Shown here piece by piece: positions 45,323 to 63,938 of a stretch of 64,000 nt of DNA; positions within the stretch are counted from its first letter, which is position 1, and each line of letters opens with the position of its first letter. Below the pieces are notes generated by a model. That model was not told the DNA's origin. It ran no database searches and saw only the letters and a list, made by a program, of their open reading frames with translations. Origin of the DNA: Helicobacter cetorum MIT 99-5656 (GTDB lineage: Bacteria; Campylobacterota; Campylobacteria; Campylobacterales; Helicobacteraceae); NCBI RefSeq assembly GCF_000259275.1, contig NC_017735.1, positions 558,001 to 622,000 of the forward strand, given 5' to 3'. Made by a program: the position numbers and the translations under genes.

Positions 45323-46914
45323 TATAAAGAGAAGTTAAAAAAGCTCATTATTTACATTAACCCTCCGTATGCAGAAGCAGGTAACAAATCTAAGATGAAT
45401 GGCACAGGCGAGCATAAATCTAAAGTCGCACGAGACAATCTCATATGTGAAAAATATAAAAATGAATTAGGCAAGGCTAATAACGAGCTTTTTGCTCAAT
45501 TTTTCATGCGTATTTACAAAGAATTAAACGGCGTTATCTTGGCGAGCTTTTCCAAGCTCAAATACCTAAATTCTAGTAATTTTAAAAAATTTAGAGAAGT
45601 CTTTAAGGCTGAGTTTAAGGGGGGCTTTATGGTGCCAGCAGACACATTTGATAATGTTAGGGGGCAATTTCCTATAGGGTTTTTGGTGTGGGATACTAAA
45701 AGGACACAAAGAAATTCTGCTAAAAATCCCCTTAAAAATCTTAAAATCACAAAATGGTATAGCTTAGAAAGCGTTTTAAAAGCTTTAGAAAATGAGTTAA
45801 ACGCCCCAAAAGTTATAGGCAAATCTACTTTAAGGAAACCCCTAAACACAGAGCTTAAGGGAACTTTGACTAGCTATCTTTCAACTAAAAAGACAAACTT
45901 AAACCCCTTAAATAAGAATTTAAGATATACTACTAGCCAAGAGTTTTTATCATGTGCTTTAGACATGACAAACTCCTTTGAGTGTATTTGCCCCATAAAG
46001 CCACTTATGGGGCGTGATGAAATTCTATCTAAAACCCCATTAAGTCAAACCCCCACAAACCATTATAGCTTAGAAGTGTTTGATAGTTTCGGCGGATTTT
46101 TGGGCAATAAAGATATTGTTAATGAAAAAGTTAAAAATATTCATGCATGGTTAAAACAAAAAGAAAAAAATGAAAACAATGAAATTTTGGGATATATAGA
46201 TACTCCTACTCCAGACTTTCAAGGTTCGCCCTCTGTTGCTATCATCAATAATAAAGATGTTTCTAAACGCCATAGTGTATATTTTGCGATTACTAGCAAT
46301 AATATTTTACTTGGTAGTGTATTTTTCTCTGTCCGCCATTGTATCAAAGCCACATGGCAAAACGATAGAGACCAGTTTTACGCTCCTTATAATGACGCAT
46401 GGCAAACTGACAATGAGTTTAAAAACAACGCCCTAGCATTCATGCTTTTTCACACCCAAAACCGCATTACAACGGGGGGGGGGTAAACCATTTCATACCC
46501 TTTAGCGAGCAAGAAGTGAACGCCAAAGAAAGATACACTAGCCATGTGTTGCTAGACTTTTTAAAAGGCAAGACCCCTAAAAAAGAAAGCGATAATCTTT
46601 TTGATGACCCTAAAAAAGAAATTAAGCCTTTAGAATTTAGCGAGAATGCTCTAAGTGTGTTTAACGCTGGAAAAGAAATCTATCGCTATTACCACGCACA
46701 AGATTTCACTAACCACGACTATAACGCTAATGCGAGCTTATATGATATTAAAGAATTTTTTCAAGGAAGAAACGCACAAGGCAAGTTAAACCCACCCATT
46801 AAAGCCAAAGATGGGTATTACAAACAGCTTTATGCTAATTTACAAGACGCCTTAAAAGACTTAGCCAAAGATTTACAGCCCAAAGTCTATGAATACGGAT
46901 TTTTAAGAGAGTGA
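45323..46914 (+). pseudogene. Truncated, frameshifted adenine-specific DNA methyltransferase
   Basis: The frame enters at YKEKLKKLIIYINPPYAEAG, where NPPY is methyltransferase motif IV. Residues before it, including motif I, are missing, and no start codon precedes it. The middle (ELFAQFFMRIYKELNGVILA, GFMVPADTFDNVRGQFPIGF) runs to a stop at 46486 just behind a run of ten G. The C-terminal part (VNHFIPFSEQEVNAKERYTS and onward) continues in the next frame to 46914. Eleven or eight G would join the parts. It is a remnant of a phase-variable methylase or restriction-methylase gene that lost its 5' half. Confidence 0.75.
46474..46483 (+). repeat. Poly-G tract of 10 in the methyltransferase remnant
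   Basis: Ten G residues separate the two reading frames of the methylase remnant. Such tracts are slippage switches in Helicobacter restriction genes. At this length the switch is in the OFF frame, and the missing 5' end makes a return to function impossible here. Confidence 0.9.
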
Positions 46915-46944
46915 GTTAGAAAATATAATGAACGATTAGACAGA

Positions 46945-47306
46945 CTATTTGGAAAAGAAATAGCCTGCACCCATCACAACCACGGCTCTATTGTCTGCGT
47001 TCTTGCTTAAGCTCATGGCGTTATCTACAAAAATGTAGGTATTTAGCTCGCTTAATTCGTGTGTGAAAATTTTAGTAAAAAATTCAGGTTCAAAATACCC
47101 GCCGCTGCTTGCGGTTGGCTCTTGCTGGTATTGGCTTGAAAATTCATCGTTGCCCATCTGTAGTCTTAGCTCTTGTAATTCTTGTTTGCTGTGTTTGAGT
47201 TCAAAAAGTGGGGTGTCTTTCTCTCTTACATACTCAAAGTCCTTCGCCTTGTAAATTTCCTTGTTTTGATTTAATGCTTGAAGTTTAATGTGCTTCCACT
47301 CATTTA
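46945..47306 (-). pseudogene. Fragment of a phage terminase large subunit
   Basis: On the minus strand an open frame without start reads EWKHIKLQALNQNKEIYKAK and continues through MGNDEFSSQYQQEPTASSGG, YFEPEFFTKIFTHE and YIFVDNAMSLSKNADNRAVV. The pattern of a QYQQEP block, a GGYFE loop, and a first nuclease aspartate in FVDNAMS followed by ADNRAVVV is that of the terminase ATPase-to-nuclease junction in tailed phages. About 120 residues remain. It ends abruptly at the methylase remnant on one side and at the IS-derived palindrome on the other. No other phage gene is visible. Confidence 0.6.
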
Positions 47307-47368
47307 TTATCCCAACAAAGCGAAAAACTCCGCCCTAAAGGACGGAGTTTTTCGCTTTGTTGGGATAA
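47307..47368. repeat. 62-bp near-perfect palindrome built from the IS605 left end
   Basis: Arms of 31 bases pair with one mismatch around a TAAA centre. The right-hand part (47328-47370) is identical over 43 bases to the left end of the IS element at 42672-42714. The left-hand part is its inverted copy. It interrupts the terminase remnant. It could fold into a long hairpin in single-stranded DNA or RNA. Confidence 0.85.
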
Positions 47369-47696
47369 AAATAATCAATTGCTATTTTATATTCTCTCAC
47401 AAATCCAAAAATCCTAAAACACTCAGTTAGATCTCTAGTTGTGAAACTAGAAAGATGTAAAATTTCCTTGTCTTGTTATGTCATGCATTAAAAATCGTTA
47501 TCTAGCCATTTCTTTCAAAACCAAATCAAACAAAAAATTACTGGTTTTATTTCTCTTATTTTAAATAAATACATAAAGGCATTTAATTAAATTCTTTGGC
47601 AACTCGCAATCTTAAAATTTTAACTCCAAGATTGCTAAATCTCATACCACACACACTTAAACTAGTGATTTAATGCTATATCAGACCATTTTAAAT

Positions 47697-48080
47697 CTAT
47701 TTCTTAGTGATTGTGCTTAAATTTCTCTCCACCACTAAACACGCATTAGCAAAGAGAAAACAATAACCACCTTTTCTATACATTTTAGCATCTGTTAAGA
47801 CATTCCCCTTAAAACCTCTTTTGTGTCTCTCTTCTATAGCCTTTTGCACAACAATTTCCATGCCACCTTTTTTAGCATTCTTAAACAAATTGAAAAAGAA
47901 AAAAGGAAAGACATAATACACACAATTTTTTCCCTCAACATGCCCACTTGTTTCTACTTGAATATTTTTTGGCAATTTTTTATTAGAAAACACACCAAGG
48001 TTTCCATAAGTAACTTCTAGTGTATAGCAACCAACAAATAATAATGCTATACAAATAATAGAAATAATTCTTAAATACAT
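47697..48080 (-). CDS. Small lipoprotein of unknown function
   Basis: The 127-residue protein starts with a lipoprotein signal (MYLRIISIICIALLFVGC), so Cys18 should be lipidated and the protein anchored to a membrane from the periplasm side. The mature part has the blocks SGHVEGKNC and FLFANACLVVERNL, also found in the broken gene just upstream, which makes the two paralogues. No catalytic motif is visible. The ribosome site AAGGAATAAC sits in the end of the upstream pseudogene, so the two were one operon. The stretch 47369-47696 beyond it shows no gene, only short inverted repeats (for example GCAATCTT/AAGATTGC near 47608-47637). Confidence 0.75.
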   Translation of the reverse strand: MYLRIISIICIALLFVGCYTLEVTYGNLGVFSNKKLPKNIQVETSGHVEGKNCVYYVFPFFFFNLFKNAKKGGMEIVVQKAIEERHKRGFKGNVLTDAKMYRKGGYCFLFANACLVVERNLSTITKK

Positions 48081-48082
48081 TG

Positions 48083-48475
48083 TTATTCCTTTATTTTTGA
48101 TTGTTTGGAAACATTATCGTGGGTTTTTAGTTCTACAAGATTGCCCTCAAAAGCTATACAAGTGTCCCCAAGCCGTAGCTAGCTTCTGAATAAACACGCA
48201 CATTAAAAAAGAAATCTCCCTTTTTCAAGCCTTTTTGTTCGGTCTTTGTTAAGGCATCTTTAATGGCATTATCAATGCCTTTGTCCATAAAGACTTCACT
48301 ACAAGACCTGCCCTTGACATGCCCCTATGACATTCAATAATTTATCGTCAAAATCAACGCTAGATAAGAGTCCGTAGTAAATAGGTGCACTTGAACACCC
48401 TACAAGTAGTAAGACAAATGGAAAAACTAGAACTTTAGAAATGAGAGAGAGAGGGTAAAACCGATTAAAATTCAA
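48083..48475 (-). pseudogene. Frameshifted lipoprotein paralogue
   Basis: From a TTG at 48475 with AAGGA ahead, the frame gives MNFNRFYPLSLISKVLVFPF, then VLLLVGCSS (lipobox) and APIYYGLLSSVDFDDKLLNV. It then breaks. The next part, HVKGRSCSEVFMDKGIDNAI through NVRVYSEASYGLG, is in another frame, and a second shift leads to CIAFEGNLVELKTHDN and the stop. Restored, it would resemble the intact lipoprotein that follows. Two frameshifts mean it is dead in this strain, unless one is a sequencing error. Confidence 0.65.
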
Positions 48476-48524
48476 TCTTTAATCCTTTTTAAGCTTTTAG
48501 ACAGCAAAACATTATAAAAATAAA

Positions 48525-48550
48525 GTCGTGTTAGAAATTTCTAACACGAC
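48525..48550 (-). terminator. Terminator of the ribosomal/RNA-polymerase block
   Basis: GTCGTGTTAGAAATTTCTAACACGAC is a 26-base perfect palindrome 53 bases after the fusA stop; on the minus strand it is followed by TTTATTTTTAT. It is the strongest terminator-like structure in the window. Confidence 0.85.
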
Positions 48551-48602
48551 CCTACAAAAGCCATTAAATAAAAAATACTTTAAAAGTAACCAAGTCTTAA
48601 AA

Positions 48603-50681
48603 TTAACCCTTACGCTTTTCCACAATTTCTTTAGCGATATTGCTAGGCACTTCGCCGTAATGGTCAAATTCCATAGAGTAAGTCCCACGCCCTTGAGTAG
48701 CTGAACGCAAATCAGTAGAATAGCCAAACATCTCAACCAATGGCACAAACGCATTGATAATTTTCAAGCCCAATCTATCGTCCATAGAATTGATTTGACC
48801 TCTTCTTCTATTCAAGTCGCCAATCACATCACCCATATACTCTTCAGGAACCTCTACTTCCACCTTCATCATAGGTTCTAGTAAAACCGGATTAGCCGCA
48901 CGACTTGCCTCTTTAAACGCCATAGAACCAGCGATTTTAAACGCCATTTCTGAAGAGTCCACATCATGGTAGCTTCCATCATAAAGAGTAACTTTAAAAT
49001 CCACTACCGGATAACCCGCTAAAACACCATTTTGCATAGCCTCTTGGATACCCTTATCAACAGCTGGAATATATTCTTTAGGAATCACACCGCCAGAAAT
49101 CTCATTCACAAATTCATACCCACTGCCCGGCTCTTTAGGCTCAAGCTTAATGAATACATGCCCATATTGCCCACGACCGCCACTTTGCTTAGCATATTTA
49201 TGCTCTTTGCTTACGCTTGAGCGGATAGTCTCTCTAAAGGCAACTTGGGGTTGACCGATTTCAGCCTCTACTTTAAATTCTCTTTTTAATCTGTCTACGA
49301 TGATTTCAAGGTGTAACTCACCCATACCCCCAATGAGAGTTTGTCCGGTTTCTTCTTGGGTCATCACTCTAAAGCTTGGGTCTTCTTCAGCAAGCTTTCC
49401 TAAAGCTACGCCCATTTTTTCTTGGTCAGCCTTAGTCTTAGGCTCCACAGCGATGTGGATTACAGGTTCAGGAAACTCCATTCTCTCTAAAACCACTGCA
49501 TTCTTTTCATCACAAAGAGTATCGCCTGTTAGCGTATCTTTCAATCCTACGAACGCACAAATCTCGCCTGCATAAACTTCTTTAATATCTTCTCTCTTAT
49601 TAGAGTGCATTTTGAGAAGTCTTCCCACACGCTCTTTTTTGTCTTTTGTAGAGTTATACACATAACTACCAGACTCTAGCTTACCACGATACACACGCAC
49701 AAAAGTGAGTTGTCCCACAAAAGGGTCGGTCATGATTTTAAACGCCAAGCCGGCAAATTCGCCGTCATCACTAGACTTAACAAAGACCTCTTCTTCATTC
49801 TTAGGGTCAATTCCTTTAATGTCAGCAACTTCTGTAGGAGCCGGCAAATAATCAACTACTGCATCCAGTAAAGTTTGCACACCTTTATTTTTAAAAGAAG
49901 AACCACAAAGCATAGGAATAAGATTCATGCTCAAACAACCCACTTTGATACCCTTTTTAATTTCCTCAATACTTAATTCTTCGCCACCTAAGTATTTTTC
50001 CATTAAGGTTTCATCTTGCTCAGCTACGGCTTCCACAAGCTTTTCTCTATATTCCTTAGCTTTCTCTAACAAATCGCTAGGAATTTCTTCTATATCGTAC
50101 TTCGCCCCCATTGCTTCATTATTCCAAACAATGGCTTTCATTTGCACTAAGTCAATAACACCTTTAAAAGTATCTTCAGCCCCAATAGGAATATTAATAG
50201 GTACAGGATTAGCCTTTAAGCGTTGTTTAATTTGATTTTCTACATTATAGAAATTCGCCCCAATCCTATCCATTTTATTTACAAAGACAATTCTAGGCAC
50301 GCCATATTTATTTGCTTGACGCCATACGGTCTCACTTTGAGGTTGCACACCCCCAACAGAACAAAACACCGAAACTGCACCATCTAAAACACGCATAGAG
50401 CGTTCCACTTCAATGGTAAAATCCACGTGTCCCGGAGTGTCAATCAAGTTGATTTGATAATCTTTCCAAAAGCAAGTTGTTGCCGCAGAAGTGATAGTAA
50501 TCCCTCTTTCTTTCTCTTGCTCCATCCAATCCATTGTCGCAGCACCATCATGCACCTCACCAATCTTATGGCTCACACCTGTATAGAATAAAATTCTCTC
50601 AGATGTAGTGGTCTTTCCGGCATCAATGTGAGCGGCAATACCAATATTTCTAATTCTATTTAATGGGGTTTTTCTAGCCAT
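48603..50681 (-). CDS. fusA: Elongation factor G
   Basis: EF-G is the GTPase that drives translocation of tRNA and mRNA on the ribosome. It has 692 residues. G1 [12 protein letters not shown] is near 17, the switch region [11 protein letters not shown] is near 60, G3 DTPGHVDFT is near 82, and G4 NKMDRIGA is near 136. Domains II-V follow, with [10 protein letters not shown] and [14 protein letters not shown]. It is complete and of family length. It is last in the minus-strand block, 11 bases after rpsG. Confidence 0.98.
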   Translation of the reverse strand: MARKTPLNRIRNIGIAAHIDAGKTTTSERILFYTGVSHKIGEVHDGAATMDWMEQEKERGITITSAATTCFWKDYQINLIDTPGHVDFTIEVERSMRVLDGAVSVFCSVGGVQPQSETVWRQANKYGVPRIVFVNKMDRIGANFYNVENQIKQRLKANPVPINIPIGAEDTFKGVIDLVQMKAIVWNNEAMGAKYDIEEIPSDLLEKAKEYREKLVEAVAEQDETLMEKYLGGEELSIEEIKKGIKVGCLSMNLIPMLCGSSFKNKGVQTLLDAVVDYLPAPTEVADIKGIDPKNEEEVFVKSSDDGEFAGLAFKIMTDPFVGQLTFVRVYRGKLESGSYVYNSTKDKKERVGRLLKMHSNKREDIKEVYAGEICAFVGLKDTLTGDTLCDEKNAVVLERMEFPEPVIHIAVEPKTKADQEKMGVALGKLAEEDPSFRVMTQEETGQTLIGGMGELHLEIIVDRLKREFKVEAEIGQPQVAFRETIRSSVSKEHKYAKQSGGRGQYGHVFIKLEPKEPGSGYEFVNEISGGVIPKEYIPAVDKGIQEAMQNGVLAGYPVVDFKVTLYDGSYHDVDSSEMAFKIAGSMAFKEASRAANPVLLEPMMKVEVEVPEEYMGDVIGDLNRRRGQINSMDDRLGLKIINAFVPLVEMFGYSTDLRSATQGRGTYSMEFDHYGEVPSNIAKEIVEKRKG

Positions 50682-50692
50682 TCTAACTCCAA

Positions 50693-51175
<483 letters not shown>

Positions 51176-51562
51176 TTACTTCTTGTCTGTTGCTTTAGCT
51201 CTCTTAGTTCCATACTTAGAGCGTGAAACCGTTCTCTTGCTAACCCCTGCAGTATCTAAGGCACCACGAACAATATGATATTTCACACCCGGTAAGTCCT
51301 TCACCCTACCACCACGCACTAATACAATGGAGTGCTCTTGTAGGTTGTGTCCTTCACCCGGAATGTAACTAATCACTTCAAACTTACTGGTCAAACGAAC
51401 CTTAGCAACCTTTCTTAAAGCCGAGTTAGGCTTTTTGGGAGTAGTTGTATAAACCCTAGTACAAACCCCCCTTCTTTGGGGGCATTCCACTAATGCAGGT
51501 GATTTAGTTTTTTTAACCACCTTTTTCCTTTCTTTTCTAATCAACTGATTGATAGTAGGCAC
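51176..51562 (-). CDS. rpsL: 30S ribosomal protein S12
   Basis: S12 sits at the decoding centre. The 128 residues start [20 protein letters not shown] and carry the conserved [18 protein letters not shown] and the [14 protein letters not shown] loop. The lysine positions where streptomycin-resistance changes usually occur look unchanged (PKKPNSA and GVKYH contexts). It is the first gene after the rpoBC fusion, 71 bases downstream. Confidence 0.98.
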   Translation of the reverse strand: MPTINQLIRKERKKVVKKTKSPALVECPQRRGVCTRVYTTTPKKPNSALRKVAKVRLTSKFEVISYIPGEGHNLQEHSIVLVRGGRVKDLPGVKYHIVRGALDTAGVSKRTVSRSKYGTKRAKATDKK

Positions 51563-51633
51563 TATTTTTCCTTATTCTAAAATTTTGAAACTATAAGTTC
51601 ATCTATTTTACCCTAATTTTTCTTTTAAAATTC

Positions 51634-60318
<8,685 letters not shown>

Positions 60319-60547
60319 CTAAGCCTTTATCAAAAATTTTGAATTATTTAATGCATTTAATTATATCTAAGTAAGCATTGCAAAAGAATTTTTAAACTTT
60401 ACAATCATAATCTATGATGAAGAAATACCAAAACCCGTCTGCAATACTAACCACTTTAGGCCACACGCTCACAAACAAAATCATGGAGCAAAATCATCTG
60501 CCATACTAGAGCAAAGAAAGACACAAGGTCTCTCAAAATTTTAGGTT

Positions 60548-60925
60548 TTACTTAACTTCAACCTTAGCACCTACTTCTTCAAGTTTCTTCTTGATAGTTT
60601 CAGCTTCTTCTTTATTTACGCCCTCTTTAAGGACATGGGGAGTCTTTTCTGTGGCCTCTTTAGCTTCTTTTAAGCCAAGTCCAGTGATCTCACGAACTAC
60701 TTTAATAACCTTAATTTTTTCAGCACCACTATCAGCCAAAATCACATTAAAGTCTGTTTTTTCTTCGCTCTCAGCACCAGCACCACCAGCTACAGCACCA
60801 CCAGCTACAACCGTTGGAGTCGCACTCACACCAAATTTTTCTTCAAACATTTTCACTAATTCAGAAAGTTCTAAAACACTCAATGAACCAATATATTCTA
60901 ACACTTCTTCTTTTGAAATTGCCAT
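60548..60925 (-). CDS. rplL: 50S ribosomal protein L7/L12
   Basis: L7/L12 forms the flexible stalk that recruits translation GTPases. The 125-residue protein has an N-terminal dimerisation helix ([20 protein letters not shown]), an Ala/Gly hinge ([13 protein letters not shown] near 45-58), and a C-terminal GTPase-binding domain ([20 protein letters not shown]). The 232-base gap to rpoBC is AT-rich and likely holds a promoter or attenuator for rpoBC, but no clear hairpin was identified. Confidence 0.98.
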   Translation of the reverse strand: MAISKEEVLEYIGSLSVLELSELVKMFEEKFGVSATPTVVAGGAVAGGAGAESEEKTDFNVILADSGAEKIKVIKVVREITGLGLKEAKEATEKTPHVLKEGVNKEEAETIKKKLEEVGAKVEVK

Positions 60926-60970
60926 AATTCAATCCTTCAAATATTCTTAATTAAAGCCATAAAAAGGCTA

Positions 60971-61453
60971 TTAGTTTTCTTCTTTAGCGTTACGCAAATT
61001 GTCTAAACCGGTAACAAAATAGCGTGCTGGAGCTGTCCAAACAGAAAGCAACATTCCCATAAGCTCTTCTTTGCTTGGAAGTTTTGAAACCGCTTCCACA
61101 TGAGCAACGCTAACACTTTCTTTATCAAACAAGCCTGCTTTTAATACAAAATGGTCTTTATGCTCTTTTTGAAAAGCAAACACGAGTTTAGATAGGGCGA
61201 TTTGGTCATCTCCCCACAAAAACACATTAGTTTCTTTCAAATCCAAATGGGCACAACCAGCCTCTTTCATGGCAATATGGGCAAGAGTATTTTTAATAAC
61301 CTGCACCTTAATGCCCTGAACACGAGCCTTGTTCCTTAAAGTTTCTAGCTTACTAACACTAAGACCCTTATAATCACAAACTAGAAGAGCCTGTGCATCA
61401 GCAAATTGTGCCTTTAAGTTAGCGACCAGTTCTATCTTATGTTGTTTTTGCAT
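60971..61453 (-). CDS. rplJ: 50S ribosomal protein L10
   Basis: L10 is the base of the stalk that holds L7/L12 dimers. It has 160 residues with the usual opening [20 protein letters not shown], then [20 protein letters not shown] and [15 protein letters not shown], and a C-terminal helix for L12 ([18 protein letters not shown]). The leader between rplA and this gene (61454-61566) is where L10-L12 autoregulation acts in other bacteria. It contains short repeats but I cannot draw the structure reliably. Confidence 0.97.
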   Translation of the reverse strand: MQKQHKIELVANLKAQFADAQALLVCDYKGLSVSKLETLRNKARVQGIKVQVIKNTLAHIAMKEAGCAHLDLKETNVFLWGDDQIALSKLVFAFQKEHKDHFVLKAGLFDKESVSVAHVEAVSKLPSKEELMGMLLSVWTAPARYFVTGLDNLRNAKEEN

Positions 61454-61566
61454 CTTTCCTCCTTTCTAGACTAGACCTCTGCAAGATTATCTTTTTTCAA
61501 AGAAATTTTAAGCTTCCTTAGCTCTTACGATCTTCAGCCTAAGATAAACTTCTAAAAACTACTATA

Positions 61567-62271
61567 CTACTTAATATCCATCAACTCCTGTGCATCCAAA
61601 CTCACTGAAGGCGACATGGTAAGCGAAAGGGCAGCATTTTTGATATATTTACCTTTCGCACTGCTAGGCTTCAAGCGATTGATTGTTCTAACAAACTCAA
61701 GCATATTCTCTCTAATTTTTTCCTCAGAAAAACTCACCTTACCAATGGGGGCATGAACATTACCCTTTTTATCTACTCTAAAGTTTACTTGACCGCTTTT
61801 AGCATTAGTTACTGCCTTAGCAACATCCATTGTAACGGTTCCGGTTTTTGGATTTGGCATTAAGCCCTTAGGACCTAAAATCCTACCAACCTTACCCACG
61901 ACAGCCATCATATCAGGCGTTGCGATAACCATATCAAAATCAATACGACCATTTTTAATTTCTTCAGCTAAATCATCGCCACCGACCACATCAGCTCCAG
62001 CATTCTTAGCCTCATCTTGCTTAATATCTTTCGCAAACACAGCCACTCTCACCTTTTTTCCTGTTCCATGAGGAAGCACTACGGCACCACGAACCATTTG
62101 GTCAGCATGTCTTGGGTCTACTCCCAATCTTAATGCCACTTCAACCGTCTCATCAAACTTCGCTGAAGCAAGAGACTTTACTAATCCTACACCCTGTTCC
62201 ACATCATAATTCTTATCGTTTTCAATTTTAGAAAAAAGCTTTTCTAGTCTTTTAAATACTTTTTTTGCCAC
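61567..62271 (-). CDS. rplA: 50S ribosomal protein L1
   Basis: L1 forms the mobile stalk at the exit site. It has 234 residues, with [20 protein letters not shown] near 35, [20 protein letters not shown] near 58, and [15 protein letters not shown] near 135, all standard. It may repress its operon by binding the message, as L1 does in E. coli. No obvious mimic site is called here. The gap to rplK is 58 bases. Confidence 0.98.
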   Translation of the reverse strand: MAKKVFKRLEKLFSKIENDKNYDVEQGVGLVKSLASAKFDETVEVALRLGVDPRHADQMVRGAVVLPHGTGKKVRVAVFAKDIKQDEAKNAGADVVGGDDLAEEIKNGRIDFDMVIATPDMMAVVGKVGRILGPKGLMPNPKTGTVTMDVAKAVTNAKSGQVNFRVDKKGNVHAPIGKVSFSEEKIRENMLEFVRTINRLKPSSAKGKYIKNAALSLTMSPSVSLDAQELMDIK

Positions 62272-62329
62272 TGGTCTAATCCTTAAAAATTCTTTTAATT
62301 TAAATTCAACACAAACGAATTAAAAATAT

Positions 62330-62755
62330 TCAATCTATAATCTCTACACCCATGCTCCTAGCACTGCCCATAACGATTTTCTTTGCCGCTTCCATTGTGC
62401 TAGTATTTAAATCTTCCATTTTCAGTTGGGCAATCTCTTCTACTTGCTTATGCGTGAGCTTTGCAATCTTATTTTTGAGCGGATTATCAGAACCCTTTTC
62501 AATTCCTGAAGCCTTTTTTATCAAATCAGTCACTGGGGGCTTTTTAGTAATAAAGGTAAAACTCTTATCCTGATAAACCGTGATAATAACTGGAATGTTA
62601 AAACTTCCCATGTCTTTAGTCTTCTCGTTAAAAGCTTTACAAAACTCCATGATATTAACACCTCTCTGACCTAGTGCTGGACCCACAGGTGGCGATGGAT
62701 TTGCTTTTCCTGCTGGAATTTGAAGCTTGATTTCTCCGACTACTTTTTTAGCCAT
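62330..62755 (-). CDS. rplK: 50S ribosomal protein L11
   Basis: L11 binds 23S rRNA at the GTPase-associated centre. The 141 residues have [20 protein letters not shown] near 10-30, [15 protein letters not shown], and the C-terminal [13 protein letters not shown]. The N-terminal proline-rich block is intact; thiopeptides act there in other species. It lies 17 bases after nusG. Confidence 0.98.
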   Translation of the reverse strand: MAKKVVGEIKLQIPAGKANPSPPVGPALGQRGVNIMEFCKAFNEKTKDMGSFNIPVIITVYQDKSFTFITKKPPVTDLIKKASGIEKGSDNPLKNKIAKLTHKQVEEIAQLKMEDLNTSTMEAAKKIVMGSARSMGVEIID

Positions 62756-62772
62756 AATATCTCCTTAAAAAG

Positions 62773-63300
62773 TTATATAATCTTTTCTACTTGTGAATGT
62801 AAAATCTCTATTGGAGTATTTCTACCAAAAATAGAAACATTAAGTTTGAGTTTGCGATGCTCAACATCATATTCCTCTACCGTGGCGGTAAAGTTTGCAA
62901 AAGGCCCTTCTACCACACGCACCACCTCTCCTTGCTCAAAAAAGATTTTTGGCTTAGGTGCTGCACGATTGTTCATTTTTTCCAAAATATGTCCAATATC
63001 AGCTTCGCTCAACGGGGTCGGCTTCTTATTTTCCCCAATAAAGCGACTTACTCTAGGCAAAGATTGTATCTTATGCCACAAAACAGTATCCAAATCCACT
63101 TTAATAAAAACATATCCAGGATAAAGACTGCGCTCCGTTACCTTTGTTTTGCTTTTTTTAGAAACTTCAATAATATCCTCAGTAGGCACGATAATCTCTT
63201 GTATCCTATCTTTGATATTATTGTCATTCGCTAAGTTTTCAATCGCTCTCTTAACGGATTGCTCACTCCCTGAATAAGTCTGTATGGCATACCAATCCAT
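62773..63300 (-). CDS. nusG: Transcription termination/antitermination factor NusG
   Basis: NusG binds RNA polymerase and links it to Rho or the ribosome. The 175 residues begin MDWYAIQTYSGSEQSVKRAI with the NGN domain. LYPGYVFIKVDLD and RVSRFIGENKKPTPL come near 80-110, and the KOW motif EQGEVVRVVEGPFANFTATV is near 120. It is complete. The gap to secE is 30 bases, so they are in one transcript. Confidence 0.98.
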   Translation of the reverse strand: MDWYAIQTYSGSEQSVKRAIENLANDNNIKDRIQEIIVPTEDIIEVSKKSKTKVTERSLYPGYVFIKVDLDTVLWHKIQSLPRVSRFIGENKKPTPLSEADIGHILEKMNNRAAPKPKIFFEQGEVVRVVEGPFANFTATVEEYDVEHRKLKLNVSIFGRNTPIEILHSQVEKII

Positions 63301-63330
63301 TGCAATTCTCCTTACTTAAAAGCCACCAGC

Positions 63331-63510
63331 TTACAAGACACTAGAGACAAATGCCCCTAAAGAAAAATCCAACAAAGCTAAAAACAATGTAATAATACTC
63401 ACCACCACTAAAACAGAAACAAGTGCATTGCGTATCTGCTCTTTAACAGGAAATATTACCTTAGAAAGCTCTTCTCTAGCCAATCTATATTGCATGAGCC
63501 ATTTATCCAT
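63331..63510 (-). CDS. secE: Preprotein translocase subunit SecE
   Basis: SecE clamps the SecY channel. This short form has 59 residues: MDKWLMQYRLAREELSKVIF with the amphipathic helix and conserved PVKEQI, then one transmembrane helix (ALVSVLVVVSIITLFLALLD) and a short tail FSLGAFVSSVL. The translation was made by hand from the minus strand. The position between tRNA-Trp and nusG is the usual one. Confidence 0.95.
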   Translation of the reverse strand: MDKWLMQYRLAREELSKVIFPVKEQIRNALVSVLVVVSIITLFLALLDFSLGAFVSSVL

Positions 63511-63635
63511 GGATTCTCTCGCCCTTATACTTAAAATACATAAAATGAATTTTTAATTCTAGCTAAAAATAGCTTAAATAAAAATTAAAACAACCCTAAT
63601 TTAATACGAATGATTTAATTGAACTAGATAATAAA

Positions 63636-63711
63636 TGGCAGGCCAGGAGGGACTCGAACCCCCAACAACCGGTTTTGGAGACCGACGCTCTACCATTGGA
63701 GCTACTGACCT
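63636..63711 (-). tRNA. tRNA-Trp (anticodon CCA)
   Basis: On the minus strand, AGGTCAG and CTGGCCT acceptor arms, D-arm GCTCCAATGGTAGAGC, anticodon loop with CCA (GGTCTCCAAAACC), T-arm GGGGGTTCGAGTCCC-type, and encoded CCA. It lies between rpmG and secE, as in many bacteria. Confidence 0.95.
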
Positions 63712-63744
63712 AAAACCTCTCCCCCATGACAGCACAAAGAGAAA

Positions 63745-63903
63745 CTAACTCTTAAGCTTCACTTCCTTATGAAGCGTATGCTTGTTTTCTCTAGGGCAGA
63801 ACTTCTTAAGCTCCAGTTTTTCTGTATTAGTCTTGGCATTCTTAGTCGTGCTATAATTGATATCTTCACAATCAGAACACTTCAACCCTATTTTAACTTT
63901 CAT
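63745..63903 (-). CDS. rpmG: 50S ribosomal protein L33
   Basis: This small 52-residue protein reads [52 protein letters not shown]. The four cysteines of the zinc-binding form of L33 are partly kept: CSDC at the start and a single C in KFCPRE. The last pair is incomplete, as in several epsilonproteobacteria. The translation was made by hand. It is placed between tuf and tRNA-Trp. Confidence 0.93.
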   Translation of the reverse strand: MKVKIGLKCSDCEDINYSTTKNAKTNTEKLELKKFCPRENKHTLHKEVKLKS

Positions 63904-63938
63904 AACAACTCTTTTCTTACGAATTTACTCAAGTAAGA

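Noticed and set aside
47369-47480. Open stretch on the minus strand reading FRIFGFVREYKIAIDYFYPN into the palindrome
   Set aside because: It has no start or ribosome site and ends inside the IS-derived repeat; it may be part of a decayed gene but nothing supports a name.
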